64,000 nt of DNA from Hymenobacter siberiensis (GTDB taxonomy: Bacteria; Bacteroidota; Bacteroidia; Cytophagales; Hymenobacteraceae): positions 3,224,001 through 3,288,000 of the forward strand of contig NZ_JAHLZZ010000001.1 of NCBI RefSeq assembly GCF_018967845.1, read 5' to 3'. Every line of letters starts with the position of its first letter. The stretch's first letter is position 1. The position numbers were made by a program, and so were the translations under genes. Below, piece after piece: positions 1-6,642 of the stretch. Under the pieces are notes generated by a model. That model did no database searches. It was not told where the DNA came from and was given only the letters and a program-made list of their open reading frames with translations.

Positions 1-653
1 ATTACGACGGCCGTCTGGCTCATGCGCAGGCTGCGGTACTCGGCCAGAAATACCTGCGTGGTAAGCGCCAGCGTGGCCCGGCAAATGGCGGCGTCCTCGG
101 TTTCCAGCTCCAGCTTTATCAGGTCGCTGCTGTTGATACGGGTGGCATTCACCTTACCCAGTGCCTCCACCGAGTACACAGGGTCGTGCGAGTTCAGCAG
201 GCGGTACAGCTCGTTGGTATCGTTGGCGCTGGCGTAGGCCGTCACGTTGCGCTGGGTAGCGGCCAGCGTGGGGCCGGTGAGCTGCCGGCGCAGCGCGGCC
301 GGCAGCAGCGCCCGCATCCGCGAGAGCGAGGCCCAGCTCAATTGATTGGCATCCAGCTCTTTCAATTGCAGGTGGCTGGCCAGCAGGTAGCAGGCGGCAT
401 GCTCCTTGGTTTCGCGCGATTTTATCAGCGAGAGCAGGTTATCGAAGGCGTTGCTGGTCCGGAAATAGTCGCTTTCCGAGTTGCCCGTGAGCGAATAGCC
501 CGAGGCAATGCCCGTGTAAATAGTGGTTTCCGAAGCGTAGGATTTGGCCTCATGGCGGGTAAAATAAAACAGCGAGCCGCCCAGCGCCAACGGCACCGCG
601 AGCAGCAGTTTCCAGTTTTTCAACAGGAGGCGCAGGATATCGGTGGGACTCAT
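1..653 (-). CDS. Wzz/GumC-like polysaccharide chain-length/export protein (partial)
   Basis: The frame is open from ATG at 653 to the window edge, giving about 217 residues of the N-terminal part; the C-terminus lies outside. Residues 1-30 hold a short cytoplasmic stretch and a membrane segment (LLLAVPLALGGSLFYF), followed by a long extracytoplasmic region. The stretch INSSDLIKLELETEDAA resembles the part of Wzz/GumC proteins before their coiled coil. Such inner-membrane proteins control polymer length and hand polysaccharide to an outer-membrane exporter. The start overlaps the stop of the TolC-like gene by four bases (ATGA), so the two are probably translationally coupled. Family inferred from topology and context; a periplasmic tyrosine-kinase domain cannot be judged because the end is missing. 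Confidence 0.7.
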   Translation of the reverse strand, partial: MSPTDILRLLLKNWKLLLAVPLALGGSLFYFTRHEAKSYASETTIYTGIASGYSLTGNSESDYFRTSNAFDNLLSLIKSRETKEHAACYLLASHLQLKELDANQLSWASLSRMRALLPAALRRQLTGPTLAATQRNVTAYASANDTNELYRLLNSHDPVYSVEALGKVNATRINSSDLIKLELETEDAAICRATLALTTQVFLAEYRSLRMSQTAVV

Positions 654-1402
654 TTAGCGGTGGCGGTCATCAGGACGGAGATTTTGCCGCCGACGAATTC
701 TTCGAGGACCATGAAGGCAGTTTCGTACCGGCTGTGAGCATTTTGCTGCTCGATGGCGGCGTTGATGTATCGGTCATTCAGCTGCGACACCTCGCCAAGC
801 AGCATTTCGCCGGCTTTGAACTGCTTCTCGGCCAGCTGATAGTTTACCTGGGCCGAGTAGTAGGCCTGCTGGCGCAGGGCCAGCACTTTGCGGTCGAGCA
901 GCACGGTCTGGTACAGCTCAATGATAGACTGGCGCAGGCCGTCTTCCTGGGCCTGCTGCAAGTGCTCCAGCTTCTGGCATTGCAGCTGCTGCCGGTTTAT
1001 CTGGTTGCGCCGGCTCAGGAGCCGGTCCAGCGGCAGGTTCAGGTTGATGGCCGTGGAATAGTGCGTATGCGACGAAGTGGTGCCGACATTGGGCAGCAGG
1101 CTTTGGTCGGCCACGGTCACGCTGGCAATGTTGCCGTAGCCGAAATTATTTGAGAGTATAATACTGCTCAGAATGGCCTTGCGGGCCATTTGTAGGTCTT
1201 CGTGCGTAATGCGCTGGTCGGTTTTGATGGCTTCGAGCGCGGCCGAGTGCTGCACGGCTGCCGCCACCAGCAGCGGCAGCGCCACCGCCGGAGCCTCAAA
1301 AAAAGTGGCTTGCCACGCCTCCGGCAGTGGTGCGGCTGCCTGGCCCAGGCCCGGCAGCACCAGCCCCAGCAGGCCCAGCAACAGCAGCACGAGTACCTTC
1401 AT
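650..1402 (-). CDS. Short TolC-like outer membrane efflux protein
   Basis: This is a protein of about 250 residues with an N-terminal signal peptide (residues 1-23, a Leu/Gly run ending in GQAAA). The rest is mostly amphipathic helix rich in Gln, Leu and Ala, as in the TolC/OEP family, including LDRLLSRRNQINRQQLQ and a late helix with YQLAEKQFKAGEMLLGEVS, the classic repeat signature. TolC proteins are usually above 400 residues with two such repeats; this one has the length of a single repeat. It may form a reduced channel or a periplasmic partner for the Wzz-like protein with which it overlaps. ATG at 1402 shares a base with the preceding stop (TGATG); a GTG at 1405 is an alternative start. 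Confidence 0.7.
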   Translation of the reverse strand: MKVLVLLLLGLLGLVLPGLGQAAAPLPEAWQATFFEAPAVALPLLVAAAVQHSAALEAIKTDQRITHEDLQMARKAILSSIILSNNFGYGNIASVTVADQSLLPNVGTTSSHTHYSTAINLNLPLDRLLSRRNQINRQQLQCQKLEHLQQAQEDGLRQSIIELYQTVLLDRKVLALRQQAYYSAQVNYQLAEKQFKAGEMLLGEVSQLNDRYINAAIEQQNAHSRYETAFMVLEEFVGGKISVLMTATAK

Positions 1403-2583
1403 CACACGTTCTCCTTTTGGAACAGCGCCGGAATGGTGCGCAGTAGAATCTCCAGGTCTTTGCGCAACGAATGATGCTGGGCATACTCATTATCAAGGCT
1501 TTTGCGCTCGTCTTCCGACATTGTGCCGCCCTTGCCGCGCTTCATCACCTGCCACAGGCCCGTGATGCCCGCCGGCGCAATAAACCGGGCCGCAAACTGG
1601 TCCGTCATCAGCTTTTCGGCCTCATACAGCGGCAGCGGACGGTTGCCCACAATGGCCATATCGCCGCGCAGCACGTTCCAGAGCTGCGGCAGCTCGTCAA
1701 TGCTGGTATTGCGGATGAAATGCCCCACGCGGGTAATGCGTGGGTCGTTGGCAATTTTCACGAAGGCCGCGCCGCCCTGCACCTTTTTATCGAGCCAGTA
1801 CTGCTTCTCGCAAATCGCCGTGCCCGTGTCGTTGAAGAGCAGGCTTTGGCACCGGCCCGTGCCGCCAAGCACGCAGGCCGCGCACAGCCCAGCCGGGGCC
1901 GCAGCCGGGGCCGCAGCCGGGGCCGCAGCCGGGGCCGCAGCGTACTGGTTCAGGTTTTTCATCGAGGCCAGCAGCTGGTCGGCATCCGGGCGCATCGAGC
2001 GGAACTTCCAGAATTTAAACACCTTATAACCCGTGCCCACCCGGTACGAAAAGTAAAACACCGGGCCCTTCGATTCGAGCCGCACCAGCGCGGCCACCAC
2101 CAGCAGCAGTGGCGAAAGCAGCACCAGCGCCGTGGCGGCGCACACTATGTCGAAGGCCCGCTTGCCCGGCGTTTTGCGGAAGGCATACTGGCTGGCCGCT
2201 TCGGGCGCGGCGGGCCGGTTCACGAAATAAATGCGCGCCAGCAGCTCCTTGCGGGCCATATTCGGGGGCAATACCTCCGCAATGCCCAGCAGCAGTGCCC
2301 GGGCGGCCGGAATCAGGTCGGCGTTGGCCAGCCAGAAAATGGGGCACGCCACGGCCAGCTCCTTTTTCAGCAGCCGCATCAGCTCCAGCCCCAGGCGGGA
2401 GGTGAGGGGCGCGACGTCGATGATGGCCTCAAAAGCGCGTTCGGGCTGCTGGCACAGGGCTACCATGCGGGCGGCGCTGTCGATGTGCAGCACCGCCAGG
2501 TCGTCGGCGTAGGTCTGCTGAAAGCGAGCCGCTTCCGCAGCATCGGCCGAGAGGTAAACGACGGTTTTTAGGGCCTTGGTCAT
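1402..2583 (-). CDS. Polyprenyl-phosphate sugar-1-phosphate transferase with degenerate receiver-like N-terminus
   Basis: This is a protein of 393 residues. The C-terminal two thirds form a bacterial sugar transferase of the WcaJ/PglC type, which starts polymer assembly by placing sugar-1-phosphate on undecaprenyl phosphate at the inner membrane. Visible motifs are a membrane hairpin ([20 protein letters not shown]), the conserved [29 protein letters not shown] and [12 protein letters not shown]. Residues 1-125 look like a response-regulator fold without the usual acidic pocket. An insert between the two catalytic blocks carries a CxxC cluster (LCAACVLGG) preceded by an Ala-Pro repeat made by a 12-base tandem array. 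It lies downstream of a response regulator gene and just before the TolC-like gene. Confidence 0.85.
   Translation of the reverse strand: MTKALKTVVYLSADAAEAARFQQTYADDLAVLHIDSAARMVALCQQPERAFEAIIDVAPLTSRLGLELMRLLKKELAVACPIFWLANADLIPAARALLLGIAEVLPPNMARKELLARIYFVNRPAAPEAASQYAFRKTPGKRAFDIVCAATALVLLSPLLLVVAALVRLESKGPVFYFSYRVGTGYKVFKFWKFRSMRPDADQLLASMKNLNQYAAAPAAAPAAAPAAAPAGLCAACVLGGTGRCQSLLFNDTGTAICEKQYWLDKKVQGGAAFVKIANDPRITRVGHFIRNTSIDELPQLWNVLRGDMAIVGNRPLPLYEAEKLMTDQFAARFIAPAGITGLWQVMKRGKGGTMSEDERKSLDNEYAQHHSLRKDLEILLRTIPALFQKENV
1891..1940. repeat. In-frame 12-bp tandem repeat inside the sugar transferase gene
   Basis: The unit AGCCGGGGCCGC is repeated just over four times without mismatch. Read on the minus strand it encodes an Ala-Ala-Ala-Pro run. 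Because the unit is a multiple of three, gain or loss of a copy changes linker length without a frameshift. Confidence 0.95.
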
Positions 2584-2595
2584 GAGTCGCGGGGC

Positions 2596-2973
2596 TTAAA
2601 AGCTGAGCTTGCGCATCATGTTTTTCAGGCGCAGGGCCAGCTCTTCGGGGTTGAAGGGCTTCACCATGTAGTCGTCGGCCCCGTGGCGCAGGCACTGGAT
2701 TTTGCTACTACTTTCTTCCTTGCCCGAAAGCATGATGAGGGGAACGTGCCGGTGCAAAATACTGGTTCGCAGGCGCTTAATAAAGGCCGGGCCGTTCATC
2801 ACGGGCATCTCGTAGTCGGCCACAATGGCGTCCACGTCGTTGCCGTCGTCCAGCCATTGCATTGCGGCCTGGCCGTTAGGCTGCGGCACTACCAAGTACT
2901 CATCCTCAAAGTAGCGCTTCAGGATACGTTGGATAGTAGGCTCGTCGTCGACGACCAGTAAGGTTTTTTTCAT
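2596..2973 (-). CDS. Single-domain response regulator (CheY-like)
   Basis: This is a 125-residue stand-alone receiver domain. The acidic pair is in LLVVDDEPTI, the phospho-acceptor Asp in AIVADYEMPVMNG, the Thr/Ser switch in LIMLSGKEES and the conserved Lys in DDYMVKPFNPEEL. All catalytic positions are present, so it should be phosphorylated. There is no output domain, so it acts through protein contacts or as a phosphate sink or relay. It sits inside the exopolysaccharide operon, between a glycosyltransferase and the sugar transferase, and the same operon begins with an HPt protein that could phosphorylate it. The pairing is inferred from position. Confidence 0.92.
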   Translation of the reverse strand: MKKTLLVVDDEPTIQRILKRYFEDEYLVVPQPNGQAAMQWLDDGNDVDAIVADYEMPVMNGPAFIKRLRTSILHRHVPLIMLSGKEESSSKIQCLRHGADDYMVKPFNPEELALRLKNMMRKLSF

Positions 2974-3019
2974 GCTGATTTAACTTTAGAAAATCGAGGA
3001 TTGGCCGGCCCGCCCGGGG

Positions 3020-4204
3020 TTACTGCTGGTATTCGATGGCCAGCTCCGCTACCGGGTGGTGGCGCAGTTTGCGGGGTGCCGCCGTGCTGCGCGGCACCTG
3101 CTGGTGGTAGAGCTGCTCGACCTGCCGGGTCATGGCCTCGGCCGTGAAGCCCGCCTGAATGGTCTGGTAGGCGTGCGCGCCCAGCGTGCGGCGCAGCTCC
3201 TGGCTGGCGACCAGCCGCTGGATGGCAGCGGCCAGCAGCTCGGGCGCTTTAACGGGCACGAGCAGCCCGTTCACGCCGTGCTCAACAATTTCCTTGGTGG
3301 CCTCAATAGTGCTGGCAATAACTGGTTTACCCATCGCCATCGCCTCCAGAATGCCAATGGGCAGGCCTTCCCACAGCGAAGGCAAACAGTAGATATCCAG
3401 CGCCTGCAGCACGTCGGGAATGTCCTGGCGGAAGTCGGTAAAAATGACCTTCGCTTCAATGCCCAGCTCCCGGGCCAGCTGCTGCGCCCCGGCCTTCAGG
3501 TCGCCGTTGCCCACCAGCAAAAACTTCACGTTGAGGCCCGCCGGCAGGGCTGCCACGGCCCGCAGCATGGTGAACGGGTCCTTCTGCGCCGTCATGCGGG
3601 CGATGTAGCCCACCAGCACCACGTCGGCGGCAATGCCCAGCTCGGCGCGCACGTTGTAGGTACGCAGGCTGGGGTTGAAGCGGTGCAGGTTGATGCCATT
3701 TTTGATGACCACGGCGTGGCGCATATCGCTGAATTCCAGACCATCGCGCCGGTTGCTTTCCGATACGCAGATGGTGGTTCCGGCCTGCCGCATCAGCAGC
3801 TTTTCGGCCAGCTGATAGGCTTTGCGGACCAGCGGCTTCTGGTCGAGGTGAAACGACCAGCCGTGCACCGTGTAGATAACGGGCAGGCCCAGCTGCTTAG
3901 CGGCCCAAAAGGTGTTGGAATGCGCCCGCGTACCGTGTGCGTGCACCAGGTCAATCCGCTCCTCGCGCAGCAGCCGTTTTACCCGCCGCCAGGTGGCAAC
4001 GTTGAAGGGCCGCTCGGTGTGGATGACGTGGGTTCTGACACCCATGGCCATGAGCCGGTCAATCATGGGGCCGGGCGTGAACGAGAGCACCACGGGCTCA
4101 AACTGCGACTTATCCAGGGCATGCACCAAGTCCAGGACGTGCGTTTCGCCGCCCCCAATCTGCCCCTGCCGAATGGTTTCCAGTACTCGTATTTTGCGTG
4201 GCAT
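3020..4204 (-). CDS. GT4-type glycosyltransferase
   Basis: This is a protein of about 394 residues with a GT-B fold. The N-terminal part has IRQGQIGGGETHVLDLV, typical of GT4 enzymes acting on nucleotide sugars. The C-terminal part has VLVGYIARMTAQKDPFTMLRA and PSLWEGLPIGILEAMAMGKP, containing the E-x7-E nucleotide-sugar motif. It probably adds a hexose to the lipid-linked repeat unit at the cytoplasmic face of the membrane. The frame is open further upstream to 4423, but that extension is Gly/Pro/Arg-rich and overlaps the preceding gene; the start at 4204 (MPRKIRV) is where GT4 similarity begins. Donor and acceptor cannot be told from sequence. Confidence 0.87.
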   Translation of the reverse strand: MPRKIRVLETIRQGQIGGGETHVLDLVHALDKSQFEPVVLSFTPGPMIDRLMAMGVRTHVIHTERPFNVATWRRVKRLLREERIDLVHAHGTRAHSNTFWAAKQLGLPVIYTVHGWSFHLDQKPLVRKAYQLAEKLLMRQAGTTICVSESNRRDGLEFSDMRHAVVIKNGINLHRFNPSLRTYNVRAELGIAADVVLVGYIARMTAQKDPFTMLRAVAALPAGLNVKFLLVGNGDLKAGAQQLARELGIEAKVIFTDFRQDIPDVLQALDIYCLPSLWEGLPIGILEAMAMGKPVIASTIEATKEIVEHGVNGLLVPVKAPELLAAAIQRLVASQELRRTLGAHAYQTIQAGFTAEAMTRQVEQLYHQQVPRSTAAPRKLRHHPVAELAIEYQQ

Positions 4205-4245
4205 AAGGGGGTAGGGGGAGGTGGTAAGCGTTGGGGAAAGATTGG

Positions 4246-5475
4246 TTAGCGCGCCGGGGCCAGGGCCGGCACCAGCGCCGCCGGGGCCGGGCTCACGGCC
4301 CGCACGGCGGCGTAGAGCTTGGCCACGCTGGCCGCCCAGGTATGACTTTGGGCCAGGGCCACGCCACGGGCGGCGCGCCCGGGGTCGGGCGCTACCAGCA
4401 CCTGCGCCAGCTGGGCCAGCCATTCGTACTGGTTGCCCGCCAGGTAGGCGTAGTCGGCAAACACTTCCATGGTGCGGGTGCGGGTGGCCACCACGGGCCG
4501 GCCCATGGCCAAGTACTCATCAATTTTGAGCGGGTAATTGCCCTGGGTCACGTCGTTCACGGCCTGCGGATTGATGCACACATCGAAATGCTGCACGTAG
4601 GCCGGCAGCTGCGCGGGCGTTTTATTGCCCAGAAAATGCACGTTGGGTAGCTCGTGCAGGGCGCTTTGCCGGAAGTCCGCGTCCTCGGGGCCCACCAGCA
4701 CCAAGTGGTAGTCGGGGCGCTTGCGGGCCAGGGCCAGCAGCAATTCCAGGTCGAGCCGCACGGTGGTCAGAAACCCGGTGTAGCCGATGCGGGGCAGCGG
4801 CACAGCGGCCAGGTCGGCGGGCACTTCGTGCCAGGTTTCGGCCTGGTACAGGGCCAGCACGCAGCCCTGACCGATGTCGTAGCTGTGCGGGTTGGCCTGG
4901 TGGGCGTAGTCGGTCAGGTAGGCCGAGTTGGCCGCCACCACGTCGGCCTGCTGCAACAGCCGCGCCTCCGCCGCCGGCCCGTGCCGCCGGAAATACGGCA
5001 CCGTCACCATGTAGTCGCGCAGGTAATAAATGAACTTACGAGGCTTGAGGAGCCGCCTCAACTCGGTGCCCTGGAAGATGAGGCCGTCCTGCAACAGGTA
5101 GGGCGCATCGAAGCCCAGGGTGCGGGCAGCTTTGCGAATGCTACGTGCCAGCAGCCACGCGTTCAGCTTATTACCCATCGAAAACAAGCGGGCCGAGGTC
5201 AGCCAGTTGATGGAAAGCACCAGGCAATCGGGGGTGCACAGCCACACGTTGGGTTCGACGTAAGTAAGCCCCTGGGCCCAACCCAGCAGCACCCGAAAGC
5301 GCTGGCGCACCGCCGGCCGCCGAAAACCCAACACCAATGCACTGACATCCAGGGGCATATTTACGTATAGCACCCTGTTGTGCCGGGCAAACTCCCGGGC
5401 CAGGTTGCGGGCGTTGGTCCCCAGCTTCAGGTCCCAGTCCTGCTGGCACAGCATGATGATGTTTTCCTGGTTCAT
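4246..5475 (-). CDS. Glycosyltransferase (GT-B fold)
   Basis: This is a protein of about 409 residues. It has QQDWDLKLGTNARNLAREFA near the N-terminus and, in the C-terminal half, PRIGYTGFLTTVRLDLELLL, YHLVLVGPED and NYPLKIDEYLAMGRPVVATR, the nucleotide-sugar binding region of GT4/TuaH-like enzymes. The start at 5475 (MNQENIIML) was preferred over 5508 because similarity to the family begins there and it falls just five bases after the HPt stop codon. It is the second gene of the minus-strand exopolysaccharide operon. Substrate unknown. Confidence 0.82.
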   Translation of the reverse strand: MNQENIIMLCQQDWDLKLGTNARNLAREFARHNRVLYVNMPLDVSALVLGFRRPAVRQRFRVLLGWAQGLTYVEPNVWLCTPDCLVLSINWLTSARLFSMGNKLNAWLLARSIRKAARTLGFDAPYLLQDGLIFQGTELRRLLKPRKFIYYLRDYMVTVPYFRRHGPAAEARLLQQADVVAANSAYLTDYAHQANPHSYDIGQGCVLALYQAETWHEVPADLAAVPLPRIGYTGFLTTVRLDLELLLALARKRPDYHLVLVGPEDADFRQSALHELPNVHFLGNKTPAQLPAYVQHFDVCINPQAVNDVTQGNYPLKIDEYLAMGRPVVATRTRTMEVFADYAYLAGNQYEWLAQLAQVLVAPDPGRAARGVALAQSHTWAASVAKLYAAVRAVSPAPAALVPALAPAR

Positions 5476-5479
5476 ACGG

Positions 5480-5905
5480 TTAGGCCGCCAGGCGCAGCTC
5501 CTGTTCAAAAAGCCGCACCACCACGTCGGTCGTCGTGGCCACCACCTGCAGAATGGCTAGCAGCTCCAGCTTGTCGCGGTGCTGGAAGGCAATGCGCTCC
5601 ATCTCTTTCAGCAGGCCGGTGCTGGGCTCGATGCGCAGGTTGCCGAAGGTGGATTTCAGGCTGTGGGCATGGTAGGCAATGGTCACCCAGTCCTCACCTT
5701 CGATAGTAGCTTTGAGCTGCGCAATCTGCCCGGGCACCTGGTTCACAAACATCGACTGCATTTCCCGCACAAACGCGGAGTTATTAGCCAGCTTACCCAG
5801 CCCGGAAAAATCATATAGCGGCCGCGCTGCCGGGGGCATTATTTCAGCAGCCATAAGATGACCAGGGTTCGGGGGAGCGGTTTGGAAGAGGGCCTGGGTT
5901 TGCAT
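5480..5905 (-). CDS. HPt domain phosphotransfer protein
   Basis: This is a small, mostly helical protein with the HPt signature AYHAHSLKSTFGNL, in which the first His of HSLKS is the expected phosphorylation site. HPt proteins shuttle phosphate between the receiver of a hybrid kinase and a second receiver. As the first gene of the minus-strand exopolysaccharide operon it may receive phosphate from the hybrid kinase at 15425-19009 and pass it to the CheY-like protein at 2596 or the activator at 14045. The start is uncertain: ATG 5905 (MQTQALF) is used here; ATG 5986 and ATG 5854 are alternatives. A sigma-54-type promoter at 6011-6025 predicts transcription from about 5999, compatible with any of them. 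Confidence 0.82.
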   Translation of the reverse strand: MQTQALFQTAPPNPGHLMAAEIMPPAARPLYDFSGLGKLANNSAFVREMQSMFVNQVPGQIAQLKATIEGEDWVTIAYHAHSLKSTFGNLRIEPSTGLLKEMERIAFQHRDKLELLAILQVVATTTDVVVRLFEQELRLAA

Positions 5906-6010
5906 GTTCAGCTGTAGTAGTGAGGGGGATATACCAAGAGAAAGTGCCTGGGGCGGGCAGCCAACGCCTGCCCCGGTCTGAAGCATCGGGCCTGGGTTAC
6001 CGGCTGCAAA

Positions 6011-6025
6011 GCTAATGGGGTGCCA
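6011..6025 (-). promoter_or_regulatory. Sigma-54-type promoter for the minus-strand exopolysaccharide operon
   Basis: On the minus strand the sequence reads TGGCACCCCATTAGC: the GG and GC doublets are separated by exactly ten bases and the -24 part is the perfect TGGCAC. The predicted start is near 5999. The same TGGCACCCCATT core drives the divergent operon. Consistent with this, a sigma-54 activator is encoded at 14045. Confidence 0.75.
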
Positions 6026-6087
6026 AAAGATTTTTATTTAATATATATTTCAAAATCAATTAATTATAAATAAACAAGCCCTGCAAA

Positions 6088-6126
6088 CACTCCACCTTAT
6101 AGAGTAAGCATCCAACATCTGGAGTG
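6088..6126 (-). promoter_or_regulatory. Upstream activator element (39 nt), minus-strand copy
   Basis: Read on the minus strand, this element aligns without gaps to the one at 6516-6554, with most positions identical. It contains two dyads of the form CTCCAG-ATG-TTGGAT and CTCTAT-AAG-GTGGAG. It lies 62 bases upstream of the sigma-54-type promoter at 6011-6025. It is probably an enhancer site for an NtrC-type activator. Confidence 0.7.
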
Positions 6127-6256
6127 TGGGCAATTGGCATCCTCGCTTTGCTGCGAGTAGTGGTCGCACAGCTTACCAAACCCACATGGCAGACCGTTGA
6201 CCGGCAGCCACGGAGTGGTAACGTATCAATAACAGAACCGGGAAGACAGCACGCTC

Positions 6257-6307
6257 AAGCCCGGTTGGGGCAACACTCGTTGACCAGGCACCGCTCCAAC
6301 CGGGCTT
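6257..6307. repeat. Inverted repeat between the divergent exopolysaccharide promoters
   Basis: The arms AAGCCCGGTTGG and CCAACCGGGCTT (12 bp, perfect) are separated by 27 bases. The hairpin lies between the two upstream elements. No coding region is supported in 6127-6515; the rest of that stretch shows nothing I recognise. It could be a small RNA, a terminator separating upstream transcripts, or a structural spacer. Confidence 0.5.
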
Positions 6308-6515
6308 CGAAAATTAATAATCCCCAGATTTCACCACCGACACCTCGCCGCCAACAGCAGGCTGCCCACCCGCAAAAAAGCCGTCTGAAACGCACGCGTT
6401 TCTGGTCCCGCTTCAGGGCTCCCCTGTTGCACTCATCTGCTATCGCATGAGGTCCGCCATCGTCAGGCCCGCCTTTCCCATCCTGCTTTGTTGCAAAAGA
6501 AGCGCGCCAGACTAC

Positions 6516-6554
6516 CACTCCAGATGCTGGAAAGCCACTCCACGAGGTGGAGAT
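6516..6554 (+). promoter_or_regulatory. Upstream activator element (39 nt), plus-strand copy
   Basis: It contains two dyads, CTCCAG-ATG-CTGGAA (6518-6532) and CTCCAC-GAG-GTGGAG (6538-6552), with centres 20 bases apart, about two helical turns. It lies 61 bases upstream of the promoter at 6616, nearly the same distance as the mirror copy. This geometry is typical of enhancer sites that bind cooperating dimers of a sigma-54 activator. Confidence 0.72.
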
Positions 6555-6615
6555 AAGGCCAAGAGCACCATTAATAAAGCATTAATATTCAATTATTTAA
6601 AAATTATATTTTCTT

Positions 6616-6631
6616 TGGCACCCCATTCGCC
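6616..6631 (+). promoter_or_regulatory. Sigma-54-type promoter for the plus-strand exopolysaccharide operon
   Basis: The sequence TGGCACCCCATTCGCC has GG and GC doublets ten bases apart and a perfect TGGCAC. The predicted transcription start is about 6642, one base before the ATG at 6643, so the mRNA may be leaderless. Confidence 0.72.
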
Positions 6632-6642
6632 CTGGGGCTGGC

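Noticed and set aside
4205..4423. N-terminal extension of the glycosyltransferase at 3020
   Set aside because: Gly/Pro/Arg-rich translation overlapping the upstream gene; family similarity begins at 4204.
6124..6450. 108-codon open frame in the divergent exopolysaccharide control region
   Set aside because: It begins inside one upstream element, has no domain and runs through the hairpin; regulatory symmetry explains the region better.
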